Positions 36,630 to 45,341 of a stretch of 64,000 nt of DNA are shown piece by piece. This DNA is from Bacillus sp. V3B. GTDB lineage: Bacteria > Bacillota > Bacilli > Bacillales > Cytobacillaceae. Below the pieces are notes generated by a model, which saw nothing but the letters and a program-made list of their open reading frames with translations, searched no databases and was not told the origin of the DNA. The DNA lies in NCBI RefSeq assembly GCF_024494465.1, contig NZ_JAETXM010000011.1, positions 1 to 64,000 of the forward strand, given 5' to 3'. The stretch's first letter is position 1; each line of letters opens with the position of its first letter. Both the position numbers and the translations under genes were made by a program.

Positions 36630-36854
36630 CTACATATCCCAAAAATCACTCATTTTGGCGTTAGAATCTATTTTTCTAATGGCGGTTAACAGTTTTTTTA
36701 TGACGTCCTGACGAGGAATATAATCTTTTTCATTACAAGCTTTTGAAATGGTATTTTTACTTACTCTTGCAGCTTTAGCAAGGTCCTGCTGATCCAGTCC
36801 TCTTTTATCCATCCATTTTCCGAGTTTGCTACGTGGTTTACCAATTCCCCACAT
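36630..36854 (-). CDS. XRE-family helix-turn-helix regulator
   Basis: A 74-aa protein from the ATG at 36854, behind GGAAGGGAG. The helix-turn-helix is LDQQDLAKAARVSKNTISKACN. It resembles small plasmid or phage repressors. It is divergent from the gene cluster at 37201, with two GACGTCA-containing repeats between, so it may control that cluster. Confidence 0.85.
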   Translation of the reverse strand: MWGIGKPRSKLGKWMDKRGLDQQDLAKAARVSKNTISKACNEKDYIPRQDVIKKLLTAIRKIDSNAKMSDFWDM

Positions 36855-36976
36855 CGATATAACTCCCTTCCAAATCTTTGTTAGCAACATTCTTGACTAA
36901 AAATCCTAAAAGTATTCAACTTAATCCCAACAATTTGGGAATATTGGACAAGCTTTTGCTATATCATTTATCAAGA

Positions 36977-37041
36977 CGTCAACCAGTTCAAATTATCATT
37001 TAAGGCGAGAAGATTCCTATGTTAAAGACGTCAGGGAGTTC
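36977..37041. repeat. Two direct GACGTCA repeats upstream of the 37.2-kb cluster
   Basis: AAGACGTCAACCAGTTCAAA and AAGACGTCAGGGAGTTCAAT, about 50 bp apart. Further GACGTC words occur at about 36700, 37195, 37363, 37459 and 38960. Confidence 0.5.
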
Positions 37042-37200
37042 AATTCACAGGATAATTAACTGGAGAAAAGGAGAAGTAAAGTAGAATTAGAGGAGAAAGA
37101 AGATTTAGAGTTTAGTAATGATTTTGTTTTAGACTGGAATAGCAACATTACTAAGTTTACTAGTGGATGGAATTTCAACAATATAAGGAGTGATGACGTC

Positions 37201-37623
37201 ATGTATAGACCGACTGTTCGATACGACGATATTTTTCGAGAATATGTAGATACACTTTTTCATGCCACTAACTTAGATCGTAACCAAATTATAAGAGCTG
37301 CTCTCTTTACTGCTGCTCATTCAAAAGAATTTCGGAACCTATTAGAACCATACAAAAAAAAAGACGTCCCTCTCCCCTCTCCTTTATGGAAGCTGGAACA
37401 GCAGTGTTTCTGGTTGGAGCAATGTCCAGAATTAAAACGATTAGATGGAGAAATAAATGACGTCAAGGTCAAGAATGGAGAAATAGTTAAGGGTTTCGAA
37501 CCTTCTGCTGATTCCATTAGAATTTTAGAGGGTTCCGAACAGATTGTGCAACAGTCAAAGGTCATCCCTTCTCAACCAATCAAGTTCAAGAACCAAGGTG
37601 GTATTATTTTTAGTATTAATTAA
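37201..37623 (+). CDS. Plasmid protein, possible ribbon-helix-helix N terminus
   Basis: A 140-aa protein beginning MYRPTVRYDDIFREYVDTLF and LDRNQIIRAALFTAAH, which looks like a strand-helix-helix DNA-binding unit. The C-terminal part is not recognised. The ATG lies in the palindrome TGATGACGTCATG, ten bases after AAGGAG. The frame stays open for about 44 codons upstream with sensible residues (EKEDLEFSNDFVLDW) but no start codon, so an older longer gene is possible. A terminator follows at 37633-37663. Confidence 0.65.
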   Translation: MYRPTVRYDDIFREYVDTLFHATNLDRNQIIRAALFTAAHSKEFRNLLEPYKKKDVPLPSPLWKLEQQCFWLEQCPELKRLDGEINDVKVKNGEIVKGFEPSADSIRILEGSEQIVQQSKVIPSQPIKFKNQGGIIFSIN

Positions 37624-37632
37624 TATTTAAAG

Positions 37633-37663
37633 ATCCCTTCTTAAAATTGCGATAAGAAGGGAT
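37633..37663 (+). terminator. Terminator after the 140-aa gene
   Basis: 11-bp arms ATCCCTTCTTA and TAAGAAGGGAT followed by TTTTCTT. Confidence 0.8.
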
Positions 37664-37799
37664 TTTCTTACGGGGTATTTGACATTGAAAAATCCCAAAA
37701 GCTTACCTTGAATATAACGTTTCAATTCTCGGAGTTAATTTAAAACACTTATTTAGAAAGCATGAAAATGTAGATGAATTACCAGTATTTGAGAAGTTT

Positions 37800-37910
37800 T
37801 TACTTGGTGATCTTTACTTTAACAATTTTGCCCCCAGCTTTCTTCCCTGCCTGTTCTAAGAGCTTCGCAAATTGTCTCTTTGTTTCTATATCCTTCTTTT
37901 TCTTTTTCAT
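37800..37910 (-). CDS. 36-aa strongly basic peptide
   Basis: ATG at 37910 with GAGGG nine bases upstream. The product KKKKKDIETKRQFAKLLEQ followed by AGKKAGGKIVKVKITK is lysine-rich, glycine-poor at the start and probably binds nucleic acid or is a plasmid leader peptide. It runs opposite to its neighbours. Family unknown. Confidence 0.5.
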   Translation of the reverse strand: MKKKKKDIETKRQFAKLLEQAGKKAGGKIVKVKITK

Positions 37911-38095
37911 TATTGTTGTCCCTCGCAAGTTAATATTCTTGCTATATAGTATCGACATTAAAATGGCTGTTCATACCTTCTCGAGTTCTAAAGTCTCCCC
38001 TCCCCCACTATATTAGTAATAAAGTGGAAAACTGACCTAGTGACCATATGATATTTTCTCATTTTTAAAGATTAAGAGCAGAGAGGAGAGAGGGT

Positions 38096-38581
38096 ATGTC
38101 ATCTTTGAACCCTTTTTTTGAAGAGTTAAACAGAGAAAAATCCAAATCGAAAATTATTGAAAAAGCATCTTTAACAGATCCTTCATATCTATCTTCCATA
38201 AGAAAGGTCAGAAAAGACAAGCAGCATGACATTAAATTTCCTGTAGATTATGCCATGAAGGTGAAGCTCCGAACAATTTGTAAAACATGGAATCCTACAT
38301 ACAAGAAAAAGTCAGGGAAGCCTTTGACGCAAACCAACCTAAATACGCTGTTGCTGCGGTTTAGTATGGGTCGGTGGAAGGACGTGGATTTTTCAATAGC
38401 CTACAAGGATACGAAGGAATATATGCATACGCATCTATTGGAAACAGAATACAGTCAACGGGGAGGATTGCGTGATCTCTCTATCTCCCAGGATCTGTCT
38501 GATCGTAGAATTGTTTATAGTATGATCTGTTATGCTGTTTCCTGGCTAGAAAGAGGGGAGTCTATTGAAGAAATCCTATAG
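38096..38581 (+). CDS. Unknown 161-aa plasmid protein
   Basis: AGAGGAGAGAGGGT precedes the ATG. The sequence is basic in the middle (TWNPTYKKKSGKPLTQTNLN) and ends in a helical, acidic part. No family recognised; a DNA-binding or mobilisation accessory role is possible because of the gene context. It overlaps the next gene by 17 bp, so both are made together. Confidence 0.65.
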   Translation: MSSLNPFFEELNREKSKSKIIEKASLTDPSYLSSIRKVRKDKQHDIKFPVDYAMKVKLRTICKTWNPTYKKKSGKPLTQTNLNTLLLRFSMGRWKDVDFSIAYKDTKEYMHTHLLETEYSQRGGLRDLSISQDLSDRRIVYSMICYAVSWLERGESIEEIL

Positions 38582-39188
38582 TCAATTTAGTCTTTTAAAG
38601 AACAGGCTACTTTATGGGACCAAGACAAAAAAGGGTTTTTTGGATTATCTAATGCCACAGTATAGGTATCTTAAAATTGAGATCCCCTATTATGAATATT
38701 TAAGAGGAGAGGTATTCGTTGAAGATATTAAGGACTTATTTGAAGAGGCACAAGATCTGACTCTTTATCATCTGATAGTCCTTCTATATTTTGACTTTTT
38801 AGGACAAGTGAAAAAAGGGACTAAATATGAGCAACTTTGCCCTTTCTTGATTTCTTCCAAGAAAAAATATCTTGACCAACCAACTGTTCAAAAAAGAGTG
38901 CTAAAACAAGTGACCCCTCATTTGCTTTCTTTTGAACAAAGGGAAGAAGAAATAGAAGTGACGTCACAAGAAAAAAAAGCTGAGATCACACTGCGGGTCA
39001 AAGAATCTGAAATTTACCGAGGAGAGATATTTCTTCATGATAGCTCTCCATACTTAATGGATGAAGAGCTTACAGTAGAAGATCTTTTAGTCATCTTGTT
39101 TCTGGACTTTTTACAAAGCGTTAAAGAAAAAGGGAATTCTACTCAAGTGATGAAAACCATTTTAGTGAACTTTGAGAATCATTTCTAA
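38565..39188 (+). CDS. Unknown 207-aa protein with an internal duplication
   Basis: TTG at 38565 follows GAGGGGAGTCTA, within the end of the previous gene. Two halves resemble each other: YYEYLRGEVFVEDIKDLFEE with LTLYHLIVLLYFDFLGQVKK, and SEIYRGEIFLHDSSPYLMDE with LTVEDLLVILFLDFLQSVKE. Such a tandem repeat of an about 50-residue unit suggests a dimer-like scaffold. Family unknown. Translational coupling with the 161-aa protein suggests the two act together. Confidence 0.65.
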   Translation: MKKSYSQFSLLKNRLLYGTKTKKGFLDYLMPQYRYLKIEIPYYEYLRGEVFVEDIKDLFEEAQDLTLYHLIVLLYFDFLGQVKKGTKYEQLCPFLISSKKKYLDQPTVQKRVLKQVTPHLLSFEQREEEIEVTSQEKKAEITLRVKESEIYRGEIFLHDSSPYLMDEELTVEDLLVILFLDFLQSVKEKGNSTQVMKTILVNFENHF

Positions 39189-39360
39189 AGGAAGAACGAA
39201 TATCACGACTTTTATGTGTGGATTTTAATTAAAATTTGATGATTAATGTCCGCACACTCGTGACTTCAGTCGTGAGTGTGCGGGCATATTTTTTTAAAAA
39301 ACAGAACGTACGTGTGTATAATATTAAATACATATGTTAAAATATATTTAGGTGAAAAAT

Positions 39361-39783
39361 ATGGAAATAAGAAAAGGAAGAGGCTCTGTTTACGGAATTC
39401 AATACCATCTAGTTTGGTGTGTAAAGTATCGTAAAAAGATTTTATCTGGTGAATTAGACAAAAGATTGAAAGAAATAGTAAAAGAACAGGCAATAAGTCA
39501 TCGTTTTACGATCATAGAGTTAGAAACTGACTTAGATAATATACATATGTTAATTGAATGCTCCCCTCAACATTATATTCCAAATATAGTAAAAGCTTTA
39601 AAAGGGAATTTAGTTCGTTTTCTCTTCAAAGAATTTCCTTCTCTAAAAAGACATTTATGGGAAGAACATCTTTGGAACCCATCCTATTTTATTTGTACAG
39701 TCAGTGATCGAACAGAAGAACAAATCAAGAAGTATATTCAAGAACAACAGACAAAACTACGAGAACGTGGAAGACCTAAATAA
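39361..39783 (+). CDS. tnpA: IS200/IS605 Y1 transposase TnpA
   Basis: A 140-aa Y1-type HUH transposase. The ATG at 39361 follows TTAGGTGAAAAAT; a GTG nine bases earlier is less likely. YGIQYHLVWCVKYRKK is the usual start and KKYIQEQQTKL carries the nucleophile tyrosine. The metal-binding motif reads DNIHML where most relatives have a histidine, HVHLL; the first histidine is replaced by asparagine, so activity may be reduced. It cuts single-stranded DNA at the two hairpin ends. tnpB follows by 20 bp. Confidence 0.88.
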   Translation: MEIRKGRGSVYGIQYHLVWCVKYRKKILSGELDKRLKEIVKEQAISHRFTIIELETDLDNIHMLIECSPQHYIPNIVKALKGNLVRFLFKEFPSLKRHLWEEHLWNPSYFICTVSDRTEEQIKKYIQEQQTKLRERGRPK

Positions 39784-39803
39784 TAAAATCGGAGGTGAAC
39801 CTA

Positions 39804-41036
39804 ATGGCAAAAAGGAAGACAACCAAACAACGGAACGAAGAATTAGCTAAAGAAGGAAAAATCCTCCGCCATTATGGGCTTCACCTTCGAATGGAACCAA
39901 ACGAAAAACAAACAGAACAAATTCACCAAACGTCGGGTTGTGCTCGATTTACGTTTAACTTCTTTTTAGGCGAGAAAAAGGAAGTTTATAAATTGACCCA
40001 AGAATCATTAAGCTCAAATGAATTCAAAAAATCATTTAATGGATTAAAAGAACATCCGATGTTTGCTTGGTTAAAGAAAGCGGATAAATTCGCATTAGAA
40101 AGTGCGTTGGAAGCTGTAGATGATGCATTTACACGCTTTTTCAATGGTCAAAATCAATTTCCAAGATTTAAATCCAAACGAAAATCTGAACAAGGCTATA
40201 CAATGAAAGAAACCAACGGAAATATTAAGTTGGATATTGAAAAGCAAACCGTTCAATTGCCGAAATTAGGCAGAGTAAAAGTTCGTCTTTCCAAGAAACA
40301 CCGTCAGATGTTTCAAGAGAGTTGTTTTAATGGCAAAATTAAAACCGCAACCATTAAATATCGTAGTAGTGGCCAATATTATGTATCTTTGAAAATGGAA
40401 GAAATCGTTCCTTTACATGAAAAAATAGATTTTTCTCAAACTCTAAATCATCAAATTATTGGGATTGATTTAGGATTGAATCACTTTTATATCGATTCAA
40501 TGGGTAAAAAAGTAGAAAACCCTAAATTTTTAAAAGTTCATTTAAAAAAGTTAGCCAAACTGCAACGTCAGTTGAAAAATAAAAAGATCGGCAGTGCTAA
40601 TTATAAAAAATTACAGCAAAAAATAAGTAAACTTCACCTTCATATCGCCAATACTCGTAAAGACTTTTTGCACAAAGAATCTCATAAATTAGTGAACGAA
40701 AACCAAGTCATTATTTTAGAAGATTTAAATGTTAAGGGTATGATTAAAAATAAAAAATTAGCACGGAGTATTGCAGATGTCAGTTGGTCTATGTTTAAAA
40801 CGTTCATTTCTTACAAATCAGATTGGGCGAATAAAAAAGTGGTTTTTATTGACCGTTTTTTTGCCTCTTCGAAGCAATGCAGTGGGTGTAAAGAGAAAAA
40901 CCAAATGTTATCCCTCTCGGATCGTGAATGGGTTTGTCCAAGATGTGGAACAAAACATGATCGTGACATAAATGCTGCAAAAAATATTAAAGAAGAAGGC
41001 ATCCGCCTCCTTCAAGAACAATTCGTTTTCATTTAA
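39804..41036 (+). CDS. tnpB: TnpB, RNA-guided RuvC nuclease
   Basis: A 410-aa TnpB with start ATG at 39804 (GGAGG eight bases ahead; a GTG at 39795 is less likely). RuvC-I is IGIDLGLNHFYID, RuvC-II is IILEDLNVKGM, the zinc finger is CSGCKEKNQ and CPRCGTKHD, and RuvC-III is DRDINAAKNI, so all catalytic residues are present. TnpB cuts DNA beside its own element's insertion site using an omega RNA transcribed from the 3' end. It shares the order of the Cas12 ancestors. Intact, unlike the two other TnpB fragments in the window. Confidence 0.93.
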   Translation: MAKRKTTKQRNEELAKEGKILRHYGLHLRMEPNEKQTEQIHQTSGCARFTFNFFLGEKKEVYKLTQESLSSNEFKKSFNGLKEHPMFAWLKKADKFALESALEAVDDAFTRFFNGQNQFPRFKSKRKSEQGYTMKETNGNIKLDIEKQTVQLPKLGRVKVRLSKKHRQMFQESCFNGKIKTATIKYRSSGQYYVSLKMEEIVPLHEKIDFSQTLNHQIIGIDLGLNHFYIDSMGKKVENPKFLKVHLKKLAKLQRQLKNKKIGSANYKKLQQKISKLHLHIANTRKDFLHKESHKLVNENQVIILEDLNVKGMIKNKKLARSIADVSWSMFKTFISYKSDWANKKVVFIDRFFASSKQCSGCKEKNQMLSLSDREWVCPRCGTKHDRDINAAKNIKEEGIRLLQEQFVFI

Positions 41037-41256
41037 TCAATTTATTTACCGCAGGAACTGCGGAGTGTGCCTGTCAGCACGAAAGATGCTGTTTGCTCAG
41101 CTTCATCGAGTAATGGAGAGAGTGTAAGACGTTCTGTACTGGGACGCAGTTCTCAATGAAGCAGGAATCCCACCAGCTTGGTAGTCTTTAAAAGGGTTTT
41201 AACGTTCGTAAGGACGCTAGAATCCTGTGACTTTAGTTGTGGTGTGGGAGGTTCAA
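41037..41256 (+). ncRNA. Putative omega RNA and right end of the IS200/IS605 element
   Basis: Directly after the tnpB stop, several nested stems are visible (for example CCGCAGGAACTGCGG and CCACCAGCTTGGTAG), and the element ends GGGAGGTTCAA. The guide would be the bases just past 41256. Exact 5' end not determined. Confidence 0.65.
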
Positions 41257-41621
41257 ATTGGAAAACCTCTGTTATGTTATTCCATTGAGATTAGATTCTG
41301 ATAATTCTCACCGCTAAAGCAGTGAGGTTTTAAGATACTAATAGGCTTCTTAACAGTACCCTTATCTTTCTATGCAGAAAGAGTTTCTACTGAAACACTG
41401 ACGTATATTCTCAAAGAACCTGAACGGACGTATGGCGTATAGCCAGGCACTTCACCAAGCCAGCCTAAAAGACTTCTTGTGTGCTTTTCGTTCCGCATCG
41501 AACGTTATCAGGACCTTCCGAAATATGAGTCACTCCCCTCTCTTATTGCAATAATTATTGGGTGTTTTTCCATTTTCCTTCAGTTCATATCTATCTTTTA
41601 GTCTACTAATTTCTAATACAC
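41257..41621. other. Gap with an older IS200/IS605-type hairpin
   Basis: CTCACCGCTAAAGCAGTGAG at about 41312-41331 looks like an IS200/IS605 end hairpin. The rest is structured-looking, GC-rich sequence (about 41400-41530) without a gene. Confidence 0.4.
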
Positions 41622-42302
41622 TTATTGATCTAATCCCATTTCCTTTTTCAAGCATTCCTCGAAATACCTATTAACATAATTTCTAATAAATTCATTCTTT
41701 TTCTCAATATCAACATCTTTTCTAAATAATCCAACCTTCTTCAACCGTTCAGAATCCGGTAGTTTTAACCATTCCTGGTTAGCCTCTTCTTGAAGTTTAC
41801 TTTCAATTCTTCTGTGGATTATCATTGTTTGAAATCTCTGTTCTTTCTTTTCTTCTTCGGATATTGGTTTCGGTAAATTATTCAATAGTGTTTGATACTG
41901 ACTTTTAACTTCTTCAATTTTGGTGGCAGCCATTTCTTCAAACACCTTTTTTATTTCTTCTGTTAACTGTTTCTTGATTAAGTCTATATTGTCTGCTGGT
42001 GCATTGAATTTTTCTTCTTCAATTGGAAATGGTCTTAATTCAAAATGGTTTGGTAGATCCCTTTCTATGGCTGATAAAGCCCACTTTTCTTCTCTTTTCT
42101 TCTTTATAAATAAAGCAATTTTAAAATCTAGTTCATCGTAAACTTTTTCGTTAGTCTGTTCTTCGCGGTTAACGTAGTGAATACGATTATTTTCTAAGCG
42201 CTTAAACCATCCATTTATGGTATTGGTATGTAATTTTTGATCAAGAGTCAAGTTTAGCTCATCAACAAAATCTCCAATTTTCCAAAAGTTTCCGTTCTCC
42301 AT
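41622..42302 (-). CDS. MerR/RacA-like DNA-binding coiled-coil protein
   Basis: A 226-aa protein from the ATG at 42302, behind AGAGGGGGG; the longer frame has no ribosome site. The N terminus (NFWKIGDFVDELNLTLDQKL, GWFKRLENNRIHYVNR) is a MerR-type winged helix of the kind in RacA. The middle (about residues 90-175) is heptad-like coiled coil, and the end is basic. Its promoter contains a 12-bp-armed palindrome (42349-42390) that recurs about nine times over the next 3 kb around parMR, so it probably binds these sites. It may be a partition or copy-control factor; this is inference. Confidence 0.7.
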   Translation of the reverse strand: MENGNFWKIGDFVDELNLTLDQKLHTNTINGWFKRLENNRIHYVNREEQTNEKVYDELDFKIALFIKKKREEKWALSAIERDLPNHFELRPFPIEEEKFNAPADNIDLIKKQLTEEIKKVFEEMAATKIEEVKSQYQTLLNNLPKPISEEEKKEQRFQTMIIHRRIESKLQEEANQEWLKLPDSERLKKVGLFRKDVDIEKKNEFIRNYVNRYFEECLKKEMGLDQ

Positions 42303-42348
42303 TACTAATCCCCCCTCTTTATTGTTCATTGTGTTAAGGATAAATACT

Positions 42349-43550
42349 TTGTAGACCACTCGTAGACTATAAACTACAAGTGGTCTACAAAAAACACGAG
42401 TGCTTGATACATATTATTTTAGATTATTTATGGTTTGTAGTCCACAAATACGAGGAATCAATAAATTCTTTTGAAAGTCTTTTGTGGAGTGTTGGTTATA
42501 AGTGAAAAACTTTTAAAAGTGGATTTTTACCAGGTGTTATGTAAACTAGATTTTAAGATACATGTTGTCTATATTCGCGCTACAAACTACAAGTGGTCTA
42601 CAATCAGTATGGATTAATAAGTTTGATCTCGGAATGTTTATGGCTAACAGAATATGAGCTAGTAATTATTTGTAAATGGTTTTATTATGTAAACTACAGT
42701 TATGGATGATTTGTAGACTACAAACTACAAGTGCTCTATAAATATATCGAATTACAGATTCTCCAAGAAGGGAAACGTCTTCTAACCGTTGGACAGACGG
42801 GGATCGCCTAATGGTTGCCATACAGCGTTCTAGAGCAGCCTTTTTGGGCCAAAGGTTCAAAAAGGCATAGGAAAAGAAAACATATGGCTTAAGAAATTCT
42901 ATCAAGAGATAAGAGGAATTAATGTAAGTGGATTGTTAATACCAGCTGGTTTAGAGAATTCATAGTTTCATAGAGACTGAATGATTTATTAATGGGTTTG
43001 GTAAATTGTCTGATCTATAGAGAACTGTGCTAGTCATGATGATTAGATATATACAATCCGATTATATAGGAGGATTTGTAGACTATATGTGTACTACAAA
43101 CTACAAGTAGTACACATATAGGAAAGATAATAAGTGATATTAGAGAAGACTTATAGAATGTAGAATAGAAGTTAAATAGCAATAGTTCAGTGAATAAAAT
43201 GAATTTCAATAAAGATGTTATGTAAACTTAATCTGTAGTATACAAATCATCTATAAACTACAAGTGCTCTACAAATATAAAATCAAATAAATTTTGTTAT
43301 TGCCGACATATAGACTATAATCTATAAGTGTTCTACATATTAAGGAGAATATATAGTGTACTTGCAGTGCATTCATGTCAAAAAGTCTGTGTAATAGTAG
43401 GGAAAGTATTATGATGGCCAGGCCGGTTAGCAGGCCAATTTTGATTACATAGAGAAAGTTTTAGAATATCAGTGGTTCTCTGGTAATAGCGACCTGTTAT
43501 TATGTTAACTGAAGTTTGTAAACCATTTGTAGACTACAAATGGTTTACAA
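42349..43550. repeat. Array of dispersed palindromic repeats next to parMR
   Basis: Copies lie at 42349-42390 (TTGTAGACCACT with exact inverted partner), 42435-42450, 42565-42603, 42711-42740, 43084-43120 (14-bp arms TATATGTGTACTAC), 43233-43275, 43308-43338 and 43516-43550 (17-bp arms starting TTGTAAACCATTTGTAG). Most share a central ACTACAAGTG and outer TAGAC/CTACAA words. No gene is supported between them. A further pair is at 45497-45705. Confidence 0.8.
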
Positions 43551-43623
43551 GAGAGTGGTTATGAATCATTTCTCGGCAGATGTAGCAATTCTTTCTAGAT
43601 ATCCCTTTTGGAATATTAAAGAA

Positions 43624-43640
43624 ACCCCCAAAATGGGGGT
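43624..43640 (-). terminator. Terminator at the end of the par operon
   Basis: ACCCCCAAAATGGGGGT directly at the stop of the ParR gene, with T-rich sequence on the minus strand. Confidence 0.75.
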
Positions 43641-44065
43641 CAATCGTCATCATCATCAAAGTTCAAGAACGTTTTTTGTGCGAAGTTTTGAATGGCTTGA
43701 TTGGCTTGGAATGTTTTTGGTTCCTCGGAAACCTTTTTATTTACTGGTTCAGTAAAATCAAAAGGTATATTTGGTTTATTGACGACCTGGTAGAGCATTT
43801 GACTTAATAATGATTTCGTATGAGGGTGATTGATCCATTCCTTTTGTTCGGATGTTAAACCGGTAGGAAGGGGGATAATCACCTGCTCATGTTTTTCATT
43901 ATCCAGAGCTTTTTGAGAAAGAGCGTCAACAAAGATAGAAGATATGTCACTGCTGAATTTTCTACCTAGAGCCTTTTTTCGTTTTGTTAGATCTTCAAGC
44001 ACATATAAAGGGGTATCATGTGGTAATCGAAATGATATTGTTTTTCCAGGCTCGAAATGATCCAT
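43640..44065 (-). CDS. ParR-like centromere-binding adaptor
   Basis: A 141-aa protein 8 bp after parM on the same strand. The N terminus (KTISFRLPHDTPLYVLEDLT) is a ribbon-helix-helix DNA-binding fold. The C-terminal end is acidic and aromatic (KTFLNFDDDDD), as in ParR proteins whose tails cap ParM filaments. Size and order fit the type II plasmid segregation operon. It would bind the repeats near 45268-45341 and link plasmids to the filament. Confidence 0.78.
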   Translation of the reverse strand: MDHFEPGKTISFRLPHDTPLYVLEDLTKRKKALGRKFSSDISSIFVDALSQKALDNEKHEQVIIPLPTGLTSEQKEWINHPHTKSLLSQMLYQVVNKPNIPFDFTEPVNKKVSEEPKTFQANQAIQNFAQKTFLNFDDDDD

Positions 44066-44072
44066 TCTTATG

Positions 44073-45224
44073 TCACTCTTTAGTTGGTGCTACACTTTGT
44101 GCAGCAATCCCTTTAGTTTGTAAGTACATTAATAGAATCTTGAAATATGCTCTAGCAATCATCCAGATGCTATCACTTTCTGATACAAAGCGAAGAGGGT
44201 AGTTTTTATCAGCTTGGTTAATTTCAGTTAGATATGGCTTTAAAACAAGAGAGCCTCCACCAATCTGATAGGCCATGCGGATATCCGGTACATTTCGCCA
44301 CATATCTTTAATCAGTTTATATTCTTCTTTAGCTAAGGTTGATAGTTCTTCATCAATGATATTTTTAATTGATACACGAGTTCCGCCAACCCAGATATGA
44401 TACTGTTCTTCTGGTTCTTTATGAGTAATAATATCAACTAATGTTTGGCGACTTTTAATGGTGTATTTGTGTTTTGAGTATACTTTTCGAATAATGTTAT
44501 CTAAATAAGTAGACACACCTCTTTTAATTCCATTGCTAAATTCATTATCTACTTCGGCCTCAGCTGTAATGATGGCTGAATCAGTAGATAGTCCACCAAT
44601 ATCATTAATTAATATGGTTTTTCCGATTAACTCTTCATTTTTAGTGGATCCATTATCATTTGTAGTTAAGTCAACAAATGCAGCAAATCCTTCTGTATTA
44701 ACAAGGACTTGTTCGAATTTAATTCGTACGATTTTTCCTTCAAGAGAAGGAGTTTTTAAAAACCTGATTTCATGTTGCGTTGTTTTTAGTTTCTTCCTAA
44801 AGTCTTTCGTTTTTCCACTTTTTGTCTCATCGAGTGGTAATCCTGTTGAAAGGTAATAAGAAGCTTCAATTACACCTTCTTCTTCAGGGAAGTGATTAAC
44901 TGCATCATATGCAAGGGCTGTTAACAGCAGAATCACGGGTTGATCGCTATCAGATTTATCCATTTCTGGTGTTAGTTCATCATTATCCGGATATTTTGCT
45001 GCTAATTTTCCAACAGCAAACTTTCCATGTTTACTTTTTAATGCAGAGGAAACGATTTCTACATGAAGCCCATTTAATGGATTTTTCTCCATTTCAACAA
45101 TTTCACGGTCTCGTACTTGCGCTATTACATTTGGAATATGTATCTGGTTGTCTAATTCACCTAAAAATCCTTTTAGTGCGTCATTACCAATATCAATTGA
45201 GACTGATCTTGTCATATTTATCAT
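44073..45224 (-). CDS. parM: ParM-like actin ATPase for plasmid segregation
   Basis: A 383-aa actin-fold protein. Phosphate 1 motif is SIDIGNDALKGF, phosphate 2 is ILINDIGGLSTDSA and the adenosine loop is YQIGGGSLVL. It resembles the ParM of Bacillus thuringiensis plasmids such as pBMB67. Filament growth pushes sister plasmids apart. AGGAGG lies just before the start; ATG at 45224 or 45215 are both possible. Direct repeats upstream (45268-45341) form the likely centromere, and ParR follows. Confidence 0.88.
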   Translation of the reverse strand: MINMTRSVSIDIGNDALKGFLGELDNQIHIPNVIAQVRDREIVEMEKNPLNGLHVEIVSSALKSKHGKFAVGKLAAKYPDNDELTPEMDKSDSDQPVILLLTALAYDAVNHFPEEEGVIEASYYLSTGLPLDETKSGKTKDFRKKLKTTQHEIRFLKTPSLEGKIVRIKFEQVLVNTEGFAAFVDLTTNDNGSTKNEELIGKTILINDIGGLSTDSAIITAEAEVDNEFSNGIKRGVSTYLDNIIRKVYSKHKYTIKSRQTLVDIITHKEPEEQYHIWVGGTRVSIKNIIDEELSTLAKEEYKLIKDMWRNVPDIRMAYQIGGGSLVLKPYLTEINQADKNYPLRFVSESDSIWMIARAYFKILLMYLQTKGIAAQSVAPTKE

Positions 45225-45267
45225 ATTCCTCCTTGTTTTTCATTAGTTTTATAAATTTTCATTTTAA

Positions 45268-45341
45268 TTGTATGCAATTTGTATGCAAAAGTCAAATGTT
45301 TATGTGATTTGTATGTGCTTTGTATGCAAACTGCATACAAA
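45268..45341. repeat. Direct repeats upstream of parM, probable centromere
   Basis: TTGTATGCAA at 45268-45277 and 45279-45288, a variant TTTGTATGTGC at 45308-45318, and the palindrome TTTGTATGCA-AAC-TGCATACAAA at 45319-45341. The placement in the parM promoter region is that of parC sites. Confidence 0.75.

Larger units (their letters stand above)
39240..41256 (+). mobile_element. IS200/IS605-family element with tnpA, tnpB and omega RNA
   Basis: The left end hairpin at 39250-39283 (CCGCACACTC..GAGTGTGCGG around TGACTTCAGT) is followed by the Y1 transposase, the RuvC-type tnpB and a structured 3' end that finishes GTGGGAGGTTCAA. The right-end hairpin is near 41217-41250. Both proteins are full length, so the element may be active, subject to the transposase motif noted below. 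Confidence 0.88.

Noticed and set aside
36898-37200. Possible extension of the 140-aa gene upstream
   Set aside because: The frame is open but contains no ATG, GTG or TTG; kept as a remark, not as a longer gene.
42666-42905. 79-aa frame between the palindromes
   Set aside because: No ribosome site; part of the frame is made by the repeat sequence itself. Sequence on the other strand looks like a remnant but is unidentified.
42349-43550. CRISPR-like array
   Set aside because: Repeats are palindromic, unequal in length and unevenly spaced (30-400 bp), with no cas genes.
44533-45307. Frames of 107 and 132 aa opposite parM
   Set aside because: Shadows of the parM coding frame.
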